Positions 1 to 8,440 of a DNA stretch of 64,000 bases are shown piece after piece (position 1 is the stretch's first letter; every line of letters begins with the position of its first letter). A program made the position numbers and the translations under genes. Source of the DNA: Microbacterium sp. Nx66. GTDB lineage: Bacteria > Actinomycetota > Actinomycetes > Actinomycetales > Microbacteriaceae. The stretch is from the NCBI RefSeq assembly GCF_904066215.1, contig NZ_LR880474.1, positions 1,612,001 to 1,676,000 of the forward strand, given 5' to 3'. The notes beneath the pieces are model-generated. The model made no database searches. It had not been told where the DNA came from and saw only the letters and a program-made list of their open reading frames with translations.

Positions 1-412
1 GGGGGTCGCCTCCCGCGCGCTGTCCCGGGAACCGCTGGTGGCCGTGGTGCCCCGCGGGCATGAGCTGGGCCGGGCGAGGGAGGTGCAGCTGAGCGACCTC
101 GCGGACACCGCGTTCGCCGACTTCCCCGCGGGTACGTCGGGGCGTGCGCAGAGCGACGCCGCTTTCCTGGCCGCGCGGGTGCGGCGTGATGTGGCTTTCG
201 AATCCGACACGGCCGCGAGTCTGATCGGTCTGGTCGCTGCGGGCCTCGCCGTCACCCTGCTCGCGCCCGGGGTGGTCCGGGGGTCCCGGGAGGCCGTCGA
301 CACGGTGCCGCTCCGCGACGGGCCGGTCCGCGTCGAACATCTGGCCTGGGACGCTGCCGCACCCCGCAGCGCCGCACGCGCCTTCCTCGACATCGTCGCG
401 GCAGCCTCCTGA
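1..412 (+). CDS. LysR-family regulator, C-terminal part (5' end outside window)
   Basis: The reading frame is open from base 2 and ends at TGA 410-412, so the N-terminal helix-turn-helix lies upstream of the window. What remains (about 136 residues) is the second half of a LysR effector-binding domain: an 'EPLVAVVPRGHEL' strand, a segment 'FADFPAGTSG' typical of the ligand loop, and 'FESDTAASLIGLVAAGLAVTLL', the usual helix-strand ending of these domains. The family binds DNA as tetramers and responds to small molecules. The target cannot be inferred because the divergent partner gene is not visible. Family call is good; function unknown. Confidence 0.8.
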   Translation, partial: GVASRALSREPLVAVVPRGHELGRAREVQLSDLADTAFADFPAGTSGRAQSDAAFLAARVRRDVAFESDTAASLIGLVAAGLAVTLLAPGVVRGSREAVDTVPLRDGPVRVEHLAWDAAAPRSAARAFLDIVAAAS

Positions 413-530
413 GACCCTGTTCCGGCTGCACGACCCCGGAACGGATGCACGACGGAACCGCCGGAACGGGTGGGCAACCGTATTCGGATCGTGCAGGTGA
501 ACGGGCGGATGGCGGCCCGGAGACGACGAA

Positions 531-557
531 GCGGGCCCGGGAAGAACCCGGACCCGC
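531..557 (-). terminator. Terminator-like hairpin after glpK
   Basis: An 11-bp inverted repeat (531-541 with 547-557, 5-base loop) lies 16 bases beyond the glpK stop on the minus strand. The single C/A mismatch on the plus strand becomes a G-U pair in the minus-strand RNA. The tail is UUCGUCGUC rather than a pure U tract. The rest of 413-572 holds no gene. Confidence 0.55.
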
Positions 558-572
558 CTCGTCATGCGGTGA

Positions 573-2087
573 TCAGCGCACGTCGTCGTCGACCCAGTCC
601 ATCGACTTGGTGACGGCCTTGCGCCACAGGCGCAGCTGACGGTCGCGCTCATCCGCGTCGAGCGAGGGCTCCCAGCGGCGGTCCTCCTGCCAGTTCGCGG
701 ACAGGTCGTCGAGACCGCTCCAGAAGCCGACCGCGAGACCGGCCGCGTAGGCCGCACCGAGCGCCGTGGTCTCCGCCACGACCGGACGCACGACCGGGAC
801 ACCGAGGATGTCGGCCTGGAACTGCATGAGCGCGTCGTTGGCGACCATGCCGCCGTCGACCTTGAGCTCGCTGAGATCCACTCCGGCGTCCGCGTTGACC
901 GCGTCGAGCACGTCACGGGTCTGGAAGGCCACGGCCTCCAGGGCGGCGCGCGCGATGTGGTTCTTGTTCGCGTAGCGGGTGAGGCCGACGATCGCGCCGC
1001 GGGCGTCCGGACGCCAGTACGGCGCGAAGAGACCCGAGAACGCGGGGACGATGTACACGCCGCCGTTGTCCTCGACCTTCTCGGCCAGCTCCTCGACCTC
1101 AGGGGCGGAGGAGATGATGCCGAGCTGGTCGCGCAGCCACTGGATGAGCGAGCCGGTGACGGCGATCGACCCCTCCAGCGCGTAGTGCGTGGGCTGGTCG
1201 CCGAGCTTGTAGCCGACGGTGGTGAGCAGTCCGTTCTTCGAGCGGACGATCTCCTCGCCCGTGTTGAAGATGAGGAAGCAGCCCGTGCCGTAGGTGTTCT
1301 TGCTCTCGCCCTTCTGGAAGGCGGCCTGCCCGAACGTCGCCGCCTGCTGGTCGCCGAGGATGCCGGCGATCGGCGTCTCGCGCAACAGCGACGAGCTCTC
1401 GGCGGCACCGTAGACCTCGGAGGAGGAGCGGATCTCCGGCATCATCGAGCGCGGCACGCCGAACGCCTCGAGGATGTCGTCGCGCCATTCCAGCGTCTCG
1501 AGGTCCATGAACATCGTGCGCGAGGCGTTGGTGACGTCGGTCGCGTGCACGCCGCCGTCGATGCCGCCCGTGAGGTTCCACAGGACCCAGGAGTCGGTCG
1601 TGCCGAAGAGCAGGTCTCCGGCCTCGGCCTTCTCGCGGGCGCCTTCGACGTTCTCCAGGATCCAGGTGATCTTGGTGCCGGAGAAGTACGTCGCCAGGGG
1701 GAGCCCGACGATCGACTTGAACCGGTCGACGCCCTCGTCGCCCGCGAGGCGGTTGACGATCTCCTGCGTGCGGGTGTCCTGCCAGACGATGGCGTTGTAG
1801 ACCGGCTTGCCCGTGGTCTTGTCCCACACGACCGCGGTCTCGCGCTGATTCGTGATGCCCACGGCGGCGATGTCGTGGCGGGTGAGATCGGCGCGACCGA
1901 GGGCCAGACCGATCACCTCCTGGACATTGCGCCAGATCTCGGCGGCGTCGTGCTCGACCCATCCGGCCTTGGGAAGGATCTGCTCGTGCTCCTTCTGACC
2001 GGTGGCGACGATGCTGCCCTTCTTGTCGAAGATGATCGCGCGGCTCGACGTGGTGCCCTGGTCGATCGCGATGATGTAGTCAGCCAT
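573..2087 (-). CDS. glpK: Glycerol kinase
   Basis: Phosphorylates glycerol to sn-glycerol 3-phosphate with ATP in the cytoplasm. At 504 aa it has normal family length. It shows the FGGY/ASKHA signatures: '[12 protein letters not shown]' near residue 8 (phosphate loop), 'NQRET' near 84, '[13 protein letters not shown]' near 240 and 'TYGTGCF'. The start ATG has a clear AAGGAG upstream. It is the last gene of the glpD-glpF-glpK unit, only 36 bp after glpF, so uptake, phosphorylation and oxidation of glycerol are encoded together. Control is probably by the divergent SorC-type regulator at 4802. Confidence 0.97.
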   Translation of the reverse strand: MADYIIAIDQGTTSSRAIIFDKKGSIVATGQKEHEQILPKAGWVEHDAAEIWRNVQEVIGLALGRADLTRHDIAAVGITNQRETAVVWDKTTGKPVYNAIVWQDTRTQEIVNRLAGDEGVDRFKSIVGLPLATYFSGTKITWILENVEGAREKAEAGDLLFGTTDSWVLWNLTGGIDGGVHATDVTNASRTMFMDLETLEWRDDILEAFGVPRSMMPEIRSSSEVYGAAESSSLLRETPIAGILGDQQAATFGQAAFQKGESKNTYGTGCFLIFNTGEEIVRSKNGLLTTVGYKLGDQPTHYALEGSIAVTGSLIQWLRDQLGIISSAPEVEELAEKVEDNGGVYIVPAFSGLFAPYWRPDARGAIVGLTRYANKNHIARAALEAVAFQTRDVLDAVNADAGVDLSELKVDGGMVANDALMQFQADILGVPVVRPVVAETTALGAAYAAGLAVGFWSGLDDLSANWQEDRRWEPSLDADERDRQLRLWRKAVTKSMDWVDDDVR

Positions 2088-2123
2088 GTGTTCTCCTTTG
2101 AATTCCCGAGCGGTTGAGGGGGA

Positions 2124-2897
2124 TCAGCCGGCGAGGCTGAGAAGGCCGGGGGCGGCGAGGGCGGCGATGACACCACCGATGAGCGGACCGACGACGGGCA
2201 CCCACGAGTAGGACCAGTCGCTGGAACCCTTGCCCTGGATCGGGAGGATCGCGTGGGCGATGCGGGGACCGAGGTCACGCGCCGGGTTGATGGCGTATCC
2301 GGTCGGACCACCGAGCGATGCACCGATCGCGACCACCAGCAGGGCGACCGGAAGAGCGGTGAGCGGGCCGAGGCCACCGGGCGTGCCGACCTCGATGTCG
2401 CCGTAGTCCGCGAACGCGAAGATGACGAAGACGAGGACGAAGGTGCCGATGATCTCCGTGACGAGGTTCCAGCCGTACGAGCGGATGGCGGGGCCGGTGG
2501 AGAAGACGCCGAGCTTGTTGGCGGCCTCCGGCTCCTGGTCGAAGTGCTGCTTGTAGGCGAGCCAGACGACGATGGCACCGATGATCGCGCCGAGGAGTTC
2601 CGCCCCGGTCGCGGTGAGGAACATCGTGAAGTCGATGCCCTTGGCGGGATCCAGCAGGTTCTGCACCCAGAGGCCGATACCGACGGCCGGGTTCAGGATG
2701 GCACCGGAGTACGCCGAGACGAGCACACCCGCGAACACCGCGAGACCCCATCCCCAGTTGACCATCAGGAAGCCGCCGCCGAAGCCCTTGTTCTTCGCCA
2801 GGGCGACGTTCGCCACCACACCGCAGCCGAGCAGGACCAGCATCGCTGTGCCGACGAGCTCCGAGAGGAAGTAGAGACCGAGATTGACGTCAGTCAT
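2124..2897 (-). CDS. glpF: Glycerol uptake facilitator (aquaglyceroporin)
   Basis: Membrane channel of the MIP family for facilitated diffusion of glycerol. Its 257 aa contain about six hydrophobic segments and both half-helix NPA motifs: 'ILNPAVG' near residue 68 and 'INPARDLGPR' near 203. The Asp after the second NPA-Arg is typical of glycerol-conducting members as opposed to strict water channels. It sits between glpD (91 bp upstream) and glpK (36 bp downstream) and is very likely co-transcribed with them. The 5' spacer contains a strong hairpin, listed separately. Confidence 0.95.
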   Translation of the reverse strand: MTDVNLGLYFLSELVGTAMLVLLGCGVVANVALAKNKGFGGGFLMVNWGWGLAVFAGVLVSAYSGAILNPAVGIGLWVQNLLDPAKGIDFTMFLTATGAELLGAIIGAIVVWLAYKQHFDQEPEAANKLGVFSTGPAIRSYGWNLVTEIIGTFVLVFVIFAFADYGDIEVGTPGGLGPLTALPVALLVVAIGASLGGPTGYAINPARDLGPRIAHAILPIQGKGSSDWSYSWVPVVGPLIGGVIAALAAPGLLSLAG

Positions 2898-2918
2898 GTC
2901 TTCGTTGACCTTTCTTGC

Positions 2919-2944
2919 GGGTCGGGGCCCCTCTGCCCCGACCC
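2919..2944 (-). other. Strong hairpin between glpD and glpF
   Basis: A perfect 10-bp inverted repeat (2919-2928 with 2935-2944, 6-base loop, nearly all G-C) lies in the glpD-glpF spacer, 22 bases before the glpF start. Neither strand has a U tract after it, so it is more likely an mRNA processing or stability element, or a partial attenuator, than a full terminator. Confidence 0.5.
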
Positions 2945-2989
2945 CTTATGGGGTAGCACCGCGAGGAGGGCGCGGTGGTCGGGGCCCCG

Positions 2990-4699
2990 TCAGCCGCGGG
3001 TGCGGGACGGGATGTCGAGTCCGTGTCGCTCGTTCAGCAGCAGGCGCGTCTGCTCCACCTCGGCGTCGTGACGCTCTCGGTCCCATCCGAGGAGCGGTGC
3101 CAGGGCGTCGGCGATCTCGTCGAGGACTTCTGCCTGCGCTCCACCGGTGAAGGCGATGCTGGTGCGGCGGAGGATGACGTCCTCGAGACGGGCGACCATC
3201 TCCTCGTTGACCATCCACTCCAGCTCACGGGTCGACAGGTCGCCGCCGGCGAGGGGGGCGTCGTCTCCCTGCTCGACGAACGCCCAGACGGCCGCCGCTC
3301 CGGTGCCGTAACGGGCGAGGAGCTGATCGGCCCGAGCGCCCGCGCCGGCGAGGTTCTCCTGGATCCAGATCCGCTTCGCCTTCTCGGTGCGCGGGAACTC
3401 GCGTCCGCCGCCGATCGCGCGTCCGGCGGTGGAGACGGTGCGCGTGCGGCCGAGGAGGCCGAGCACGGTGTCGGAGAGCGACTCTCCCAGGGCGCGGAAC
3501 GTGGTCCACTTGCCGCCCACGAGGCTCACCAGCGGGACGGCGCCCTTGCGGTCGACCTCGACGCGGTAGTCGCGCGAGACGAATCCGGGAGCGGTGTCCT
3601 CGTGGCGGGGGAGCGGCCGGATGCCGGAGAAGTTGTAGACGATCTGCTCGCGGGTCACCGAGATCGACGGGAACACGTGGTGGATGAGGTCGAAGAAGTA
3701 GTCGATCTCCTCCTCCGTGCACACCGGCACCTCGCGCGGGTCGGCGTCGATGTCGGTGGTGCCCACGAGGACGCGCCCCTTGAGCGGGTAGATCAGCACG
3801 ATACGGCCGTCGGAGTGCTCGAAGAAGATCTCGCGACCTCGCGTCGCCTCGAGCAGCTCCGGGTGGTCGAGCACGATGTGCGAGCCCTTGGTGCCGCCCA
3901 TGAAATGGGTGTCGGTGCCGAGCGCGTCGTTCGTGAGGTCGGTCCACGGGCCGGAGGCGTTCACGACGACATCCGCGGTCACGGTGAACTCGGTGCCGCT
4001 CTCGCGGTCACGGAGGGTGATCTGCTCGCCGTCGCGGCCGATCGCCTCGACGTAGTTGAGAGCCACCGCACCCGGGTGGCTCGCGCGGCCGTCCTGCAGC
4101 ACGTCGAGCGCCAGGCGCTCCGGATCGTGCATCGAGGCGTCGTAGTACGTGGCCGTGTACTTGATCTTCGGGTCCATCGACGGCAGCTCGGCAAGGGACT
4201 TCTTGCGTCCGAGGAAGCGGTGGCGGGGCACGGTGCCGCCGTCGCGGGAGAACGTGTCGTAGATGGTGAGGCCGACCTTGATGAGGAAGGCGCCGCGCTC
4301 CTTCGGCTTCCCGCTCTTGTGGGTGAGGAACCGGAGGGGAGCGGAGAGGATCCCCGAGAACGTGGAGTAGATCGGGATCGTCGTCTGCAGCGGCTTGACG
4401 TAGTGCGGGGCGATCTTGAGCAGGCCGTTGCGCTCTTCCACCGACTCCCGGACGAGGCGGAACTCGCCGTTCTCGAGGTAGCGGATGCCGCCGTGGATCA
4501 TGTGGCTCGAGGCCGCGGAGGCACCGGAGGCGAAGTCGCCGCGTTCGACCAGGACGACGTCCACACCCTGCAGGGCCAGATCACGGAACGTCGAGATGCC
4601 GTTGATGCCGCCGCCGATGACGAGGACGCTGGTGCGCCCGGACTCCCGGAGCGCGCGGACCGCGTCCCGCTCCGGGGACGTGTGGGTGGAATCGATCAT
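2990..4699 (-). CDS. glpD: Glycerol-3-phosphate dehydrogenase, FAD-dependent (aerobic type)
   Basis: Oxidises sn-glycerol 3-phosphate to dihydroxyacetone phosphate and passes electrons to the membrane quinone pool. The 569-aa product begins with a DAO-type dinucleotide fold, 'VLVIGGGINGIS' near residue 23. It continues with 'GIRYLENGEFRLVRESVEER' and has a typical GlpD C-terminal cap domain. I chose ATG 4697-4699 because GGAAGAGAGG lies just upstream and homology starts there. The open frame continues upstream, but through the operator region. First gene of the glpDFK unit. Confidence 0.95.
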   Translation of the reverse strand: MIDSTHTSPERDAVRALRESGRTSVLVIGGGINGISTFRDLALQGVDVVLVERGDFASGASAASSHMIHGGIRYLENGEFRLVRESVEERNGLLKIAPHYVKPLQTTIPIYSTFSGILSAPLRFLTHKSGKPKERGAFLIKVGLTIYDTFSRDGGTVPRHRFLGRKKSLAELPSMDPKIKYTATYYDASMHDPERLALDVLQDGRASHPGAVALNYVEAIGRDGEQITLRDRESGTEFTVTADVVVNASGPWTDLTNDALGTDTHFMGGTKGSHIVLDHPELLEATRGREIFFEHSDGRIVLIYPLKGRVLVGTTDIDADPREVPVCTEEEIDYFFDLIHHVFPSISVTREQIVYNFSGIRPLPRHEDTAPGFVSRDYRVEVDRKGAVPLVSLVGGKWTTFRALGESLSDTVLGLLGRTRTVSTAGRAIGGGREFPRTEKAKRIWIQENLAGAGARADQLLARYGTGAAAVWAFVEQGDDAPLAGGDLSTRELEWMVNEEMVARLEDVILRRTSIAFTGGAQAEVLDEIADALAPLLGWDRERHDAEVEQTRLLLNERHGLDIPSRTRG

Positions 4700-4763
4700 C
4701 CTCGACCCTCTCTTCCTTGCTTGCCACCAGCATCGACCTCCGTGACGCCGCGCGCAAGCTGGC

Positions 4764-4777
4764 TGCACATATGTGCA
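4764..4777. promoter_or_regulatory. Perfect palindromic operator between glpD and its regulator
   Basis: TGCACATATGTGCA is a perfect 14-bp palindrome in the 102-bp divergent spacer between glpD and the SorC-type regulator gene, 25 bases before the regulator start. SorC/DeoR-like sugar regulators often bind TGnnCA half-sites of this kind, so this is the obvious candidate operator for autoregulation and control of glpDFK. Binding itself is inference. Confidence 0.65.
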
Positions 4778-4801
4778 AGGATCGAGGGAGAGGAGGTCAT
4801 C

Positions 4802-5773
4802 ATGGCGGGATCCGGAGCACCGTCGCGCGACGGGAAGCTGATCGCCGCGCTCACGGCCGCGCAGCTGTACTACATGCAGGACAAGACCATGGAGGTCATC
4901 GCGCAGGAGCTCGGCACCTCCCGGTCGTCCGTGTCACGGTTGCTCAGCTTCGCGCGGGAGAGCGGCCTCGTCGACATCCGGATCAACTCCCCCCTGGAGC
5001 GTCTGGGAATGCTCGAGCAGCGCATCAGGGATCGGCACCGCGTGGTGGCGCACGTCGTGCCGATGGCGGAGATCGTGAGCGAGGTCGAGCGACTGGAGCG
5101 CGTGGCGCTGACCGCAGGACGCCTCCTGTCCCAGTTCGTCGACTCCAACATGATCGTCGGCGTGGCGTGGGGATCGACGATCAGCGCGGTCAGTCGCGGT
5201 CTCACCCAGAAGGAGACGCACAACACGACGTTCGTGCAGCTCAACGGCGCCGGGAACACCCAGACCAGCGGTGTGGAGTACTCCAGCGACATCCTGCAGC
5301 GCTTCGGGAGCGCGTTCGGTGCGCAGGTGCAGCAGTTCCCCGTGCCCGCCTTCTTCGACGACCCCGCCACCCGGGAGGCTATGTGGCGCGAGCGCAGCAC
5401 CCGCCGCGTGCTCGATCTGCAGGCGAAGATGGACATCGCCGTGTTCAGCCTCGGGTCTCCGGCGGCGGAGGTGCCCAGCCGCGTCTACGTCGGCGGTTAC
5501 CTCGGGCGGGAGGACTACCGCAGTCTGCGGGAGGACCATGCGATCGGCGACGTGGCGACGGTCTTCTTCCGTGCCGACGGCTCCTGGCGCGACATCCGGC
5601 TCAACGCGCGGGCGACGGGGCCGGGACTCGACCGGCTGCGGCGGGTGCCGCGTCGCGTGTGCGTCGTCTCGGGTGTGCCCAAGCTCGCGAGTCTGCGGGC
5701 GGCGATAGCCGCCGAGCTGATCACGGATGTGGTGCTCGACGAGGGTCTCGCACGTCGACTCGTCGAGGACTGA
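4802..5773 (+). CDS. SorC-family sugar-binding transcriptional regulator, probably of glycerol catabolism
   Basis: 323 aa. An N-terminal helix-turn-helix (about residues 20-55, 'VIAQELGTSRSSVSRLL') is followed by a SorC/CggR-type ligand-binding domain with 'VGVAWGSTISAV' near 120 (phosphate-sugar loop) and 'GYLGRED'. The ATG is preceded by GAGAGGAGG. It is divergent from glpDFK and shares the palindrome-containing promoter region, so the natural inference is a regulator responding to glycerol 3-phosphate or a related triose phosphate. The effector and the sign of regulation are not shown by sequence. Confidence 0.88.
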   Translation: MAGSGAPSRDGKLIAALTAAQLYYMQDKTMEVIAQELGTSRSSVSRLLSFARESGLVDIRINSPLERLGMLEQRIRDRHRVVAHVVPMAEIVSEVERLERVALTAGRLLSQFVDSNMIVGVAWGSTISAVSRGLTQKETHNTTFVQLNGAGNTQTSGVEYSSDILQRFGSAFGAQVQQFPVPAFFDDPATREAMWRERSTRRVLDLQAKMDIAVFSLGSPAAEVPSRVYVGGYLGREDYRSLREDHAIGDVATVFFRADGSWRDIRLNARATGPGLDRLRRVPRRVCVVSGVPKLASLRAAIAAELITDVVLDEGLARRLVED

Positions 5774-5785
5774 GTCGCGTCCGCG

Positions 5786-6937
5786 TCACTCGCCTTCGAT
5801 CGAGGACTGCGGTCCGGTCCGGAACTCCCGGATGAGGTGCTGGACCACGGCGCGGAGATCGCCGTCCGTGGCGTCGGCGACCGCGAGCTGACGCGCATAG
5901 CTCGCCCCGCCGTCGAGGATCGACGCGATGCTGCCGAACTCCCGGACGCACCCGAGCTCGACGGCGACCGGGGCCAGTTCCTCGATCTTCTCGGTCAGGT
6001 GCTCGCGAACGGGGCGCTGCGTGCCGATCGTGTCGACGATGACGCGCGCGTCCAGGCCGTATCGGGCCGCGCGCCACTTGTTCTCGCGGTGGAACCAGGC
6101 CGGAAGATCGGGCAGCGCCGCGCCTTCGTCGAGAAGTCGGGAGAAGTGCTCGACGAGGACCTGTACGAGCGCGGCCACCGCGGCCATCTCGGAGAGCGTC
6201 GAGAGGCCGTCGCACGCGCGGACCTCGATCGTGCCCCAGCGCGGAGCGGGGCGGATGTCCCAGCGCACCTCGGTGGCATCGGCCATCACGCCGGTGCGGA
6301 CCATGTCGTCCAGATACCGCTCGAACTCCGACCAGTCCCGGAGCGGCCAGGGCAAGCCCGCCGTCGGCAGCTGCTGGAAGACGAGCGCGCGGTTGGAGGC
6401 GTACCCCGTGCGCTCCCCGGCCCAGAACGGACTGGACGCCGACAGCGCCTGGAGATGGGGAAGATACGCCGACAGCGCGTTGATGATGGGGAAGACCTTG
6501 CGCTGCTCGTCGACGCCCACGTGCACGTGGATGCCCCAGATCATCATGTTGCGCCCCCACCACTGGGTGCGCTCGATGAGGCTGTGATAGCGGGTCTTGT
6601 CTGTCACCGACTGGTCGTACCACTGGGCGAAGGGGTGGCTTCCGGCGGAGAGCAGCTCGATACCGGCCGGATCGGTGGCCGACCGCACCGCCGCGATCGC
6701 GTTCGCGATGTCATCGACGGCGTGCGCGACGGAATCGCCGATCCCGCTGGTCACCTCGATGGTGTTCGTGAGCAGCTCGCCGGTGACGGTGTGGCGCTCG
6801 TCCTCGCTCTCCGCCTCCAGCGCGGCGAGGAGCTCCGGTGCGCGACCGACGAGATCACCGGTCTCGGGATCGGCGAGCATGATCTCCCACTCGAGACCGA
6901 CGGTGGAGCGGGCCGAAGCGGCGAAGTCGAGCTGCAC
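5786..6937 (-). CDS. Glutamate-cysteine ligase family 2 (YbdK-like carboxylate-amine ligase)
   Basis: Belongs to the ATP-dependent GCS2 family, which joins a carboxylate (often glutamate) to an amine such as cysteine. Markers in the 383 aa are 'STVGLEWEIMLADP' near residue 10, 'GSHPFAQW', 'HVHVGVD' near 150 (metal and substrate site) and 'VEVRACD'-type strands in the second half. The GTG at 6935-6937 is preceded by a leaderless-type -10 and gives normal YbdK length (about 370-380). YbdK relatives have weak ligase activity and EgtA makes gamma-glutamylcysteine; which applies here is open. It faces the SorC regulator tail to tail, 12 bp apart. Confidence 0.85.
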   Translation of the reverse strand: MQLDFAASARSTVGLEWEIMLADPETGDLVGRAPELLAALEAESEDERHTVTGELLTNTIEVTSGIGDSVAHAVDDIANAIAAVRSATDPAGIELLSAGSHPFAQWYDQSVTDKTRYHSLIERTQWWGRNMMIWGIHVHVGVDEQRKVFPIINALSAYLPHLQALSASSPFWAGERTGYASNRALVFQQLPTAGLPWPLRDWSEFERYLDDMVRTGVMADATEVRWDIRPAPRWGTIEVRACDGLSTLSEMAAVAALVQVLVEHFSRLLDEGAALPDLPAWFHRENKWRAARYGLDARVIVDTIGTQRPVREHLTEKIEELAPVAVELGCVREFGSIASILDGGASYARQLAVADATDGDLRAVVQHLIREFRTGPQSSIEGE

Positions 6938-6943
6938 GGGGAC

Positions 6944-6949
6944 AGTCTG
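6944..6949 (-). promoter_or_regulatory. Leaderless-type -10 for the carboxylate-amine ligase
   Basis: Minus-strand CAGACT ends exactly 6 bases before the GTG start, so transcription would begin at or next to the start codon. It has one mismatch to TAnnnT. Confidence 0.45.
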
Positions 6950-7014
6950 ACACGGCCCGGGGCCGACTCCGCAACGCCGTGTCGCCGGGTTTCGCGCCCG
7001 GCGCGCGCATCTGG

Positions 7015-7050
7015 CAGAATAGAGGGTCGGACGACGTGCTCGACCCTCTA
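7015..7050 (+). promoter_or_regulatory. rpsP operon promoter core overlapped by an inverted repeat
   Basis: The extended -10 TGGCAGAAT (hexamer 7015-7020) is identical to the core upstream of rplS. A perfect 10-bp inverted repeat, 7020-7029 with 7041-7050, overlaps the end of the -10 and the expected start site near 7027. That places it as a DNA operator rather than an mRNA hairpin. The predicted leader to rpsP is about 120 bases. Confidence 0.5.
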
Positions 7051-7145
7051 TCCAGCACTCGTCCTCCTCATTTGAGCTTCCGCCGGGTGTGCACCCCACG
7101 CTCCAGGCGACCGGTTCGTTTCCTTCCACACCATTCAGGAGAATC

Positions 7146-7583
7146 GTGGCTGTCAAGATTCGTCTCAAGCGCATGGGCAAGATCCGCGCGCCGTACTACC
7201 GCATCGTCGTCGCCGACTCGCGCACCAAGCGCGACGGTCGCGTGATCGAGGAGATCGGCAAGTACCACCCCACCGAGGAGCCCTCCTTCATCGAGGTCGA
7301 CTCCGAGCGTGCGCAGTACTGGCTCTCCGTCGGCGCGCAGCCGACCGAGCAGGTCACCGCCATCCTCAAGATCACGGGCGACTGGGGCACCTTCAAGGGC
7401 GACAAGGACGCCAAGTCCACCCTCAAGGTCGCCGAGCCGAAGGCCGCCTTCGAGGTCGACGCCTCCAAGAAGTCCGTCGTGAAGCCCAAGGCGGAGAAGA
7501 AGGAGGAGGCCCCCGCTGCGGAGGCCCCCGCCGCTGACGCCGACGCGGAGGCCGCTGAGGCTCCCGCCGCCGACGCCGAGTAA
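7146..7583 (+). CDS. rpsP: 30S ribosomal protein S16
   Basis: Component of the small ribosomal subunit, needed for its assembly. The first 85 or so residues are canonical S16 ('[20 protein letters not shown]', '[12 protein letters not shown]'). A tail of about 60 residues rich in Ala, Glu, Lys and Pro follows, giving 145 aa against about 82 in Escherichia coli; such tails are common in actinobacteria. The GTG start at 7146 is preceded by CAGGAGA. It heads the conserved rpsP-khpA-rimM-trmD operon. An untranslated leader of roughly 120 bases is predicted. Confidence 0.97.
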   Translation: MAVKIRLKRMGKIRAPYYRIVVADSRTKRDGRVIEEIGKYHPTEEPSFIEVDSERAQYWLSVGAQPTEQVTAILKITGDWGTFKGDKDAKSTLKVAEPKAAFEVDASKKSVVKPKAEKKEEAPAAEAPAADADAEAAEAPAADAE

Positions 7584-7589
7584 TCCATC

Positions 7590-7820
7590 GTGCTCGCCGC
7601 CGCGCTCGAACACATCGTCAAGGGGATCGTCGATCACCCCGAAGATGTGCGCATCCACGAATCCTCGTCGCCCCGTGGCGACCTGCTCGAGGTGCGTGTG
7701 CACCCCGACGACCGTGGACGCGTGATCGGGCGCGGCGGCCGCACGGCCAAGGCCCTGCGCACCCTCGTGAGTGCACTCGCCGACGGGCGTCGTGTCCGCG
7801 TCGATGTCGCGGACGACTGA
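7590..7820 (+). CDS. khpA: KH-domain RNA-binding protein (KhpA/YlqC family)
   Basis: Small single-KH protein of 76 aa. The RNA-binding GxxG loop is visible as 'RVIGRGGRTAKALR' near residues 47-60. KhpA proteins bind many RNAs, pair with KhpB/Jag in Gram-positive bacteria and affect cell size and division. It lies 6 bp after rpsP, and the next gene rimM starts at its stop codon, the standard location of this gene. The GTG start is the only reasonable one. Confidence 0.93.
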   Translation: MLAAALEHIVKGIVDHPEDVRIHESSSPRGDLLEVRVHPDDRGRVIGRGGRTAKALRTLVSALADGRRVRVDVADD

Positions 7821-7821
7821 C

Positions 7822-8421
7822 GTGGTGTCGCAGGACCGCACCCAAGGCCGTAACCAGCTGCGCGTCGGGCGCCTGGTCAAGGCTCATGGGCTCAAGGGCG
7901 CGCTGAAGCTCGAGCTCTACACCGACAATCCGGAGCGGCGCTTCGTCCCCGGGGCCGCGTTCACGTTGCAGGTGCCAGAGGCATCTCCGTGGCACGGCAA
8001 GGAGATCGTCGTCCGCGAGTACCGCGTGATGAACGGCAACCCCGTCGTCTTCTTCGAGGACGTGGACGATCGCACCGCCGCCGAGAGCCTCGTCCGCGCC
8101 ATCCTCTGGATGGACCAGGACGAGGACGAGACCGAGGACAACGCCTGGTTCGACCACCAGCTCGTCGGCCTGGACGTCGTGCGGGACGAGGTCGTCGTCG
8201 GCCGCGTGGTCCGCGTCGAGCACCTGCCGGCGCATGACCTCCTGATCGTGAAGCCGTCGTCGGGCGGGAGCACGGACGAGGTGATGGTCCCGTTCGTCGA
8301 GGCCATCGTCCCCACCGTCGACGTCGCGGCCGGACGGGTCATCGTCACCCCTCCCGCCGGGCTCTTCGAGGAGCTTCCCGAGTCGGAGGACGAGACCACC
8401 GCCTCCGACGCTGCCGAGTGA
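7822..8421 (+). CDS. rimM: 16S rRNA processing protein RimM
   Basis: Assists maturation of the 30S head and binds S19. The N-terminal RimM domain ('LRVGRLVKAHGLKGALKLELY') is followed by a C-terminal PRC-barrel ('DEVMVPFVEAIVPTVD'). 199 aa from GTG 7822, just after the khpA stop. An in-frame ATG at 7804, overlapping khpA by 17 bases, would add six residues and cannot be excluded; neither has a strong ribosome-binding site. The acidic patch 'DQDEDETEDNAW' is a linker feature. Third gene of the rpsP operon. Confidence 0.95.
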   Translation: MVSQDRTQGRNQLRVGRLVKAHGLKGALKLELYTDNPERRFVPGAAFTLQVPEASPWHGKEIVVREYRVMNGNPVVFFEDVDDRTAAESLVRAILWMDQDEDETEDNAWFDHQLVGLDVVRDEVVVGRVVRVEHLPAHDLLIVKPSSGGSTDEVMVPFVEAIVPTVDVAAGRVIVTPPAGLFEELPESEDETTASDAAE

Positions 8422-8428
8422 CCGCTGA

Positions 8429-8434
8429 TACGGT
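8429..8434 (+). promoter_or_regulatory. Leaderless-type -10 for trmD
   Basis: TACGGT ends exactly 6 bases before the trmD GTG. trmD could therefore also be transcribed by itself, as a leaderless mRNA, besides read-through from rpsP. Confidence 0.5.
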
Positions 8435-8440
8435 TCCCCC

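Noticed and set aside
420-475. Imperfect direct repeats (TGCACGAC and CCGGAACGG twice) after the LysR gene
   Set aside because: Short and imperfect in a non-coding spacer; no arrangement suggesting an array, operator pair or mobile element.
2975-4801. Continuous plus-strand open frame running into the SorC regulator, suggesting a 930-residue fusion
   Set aside because: The part before 4802 is antisense to glpD and has no family similarity; the helix-turn-helix and ribosome-binding site fit a start at ATG 4802.
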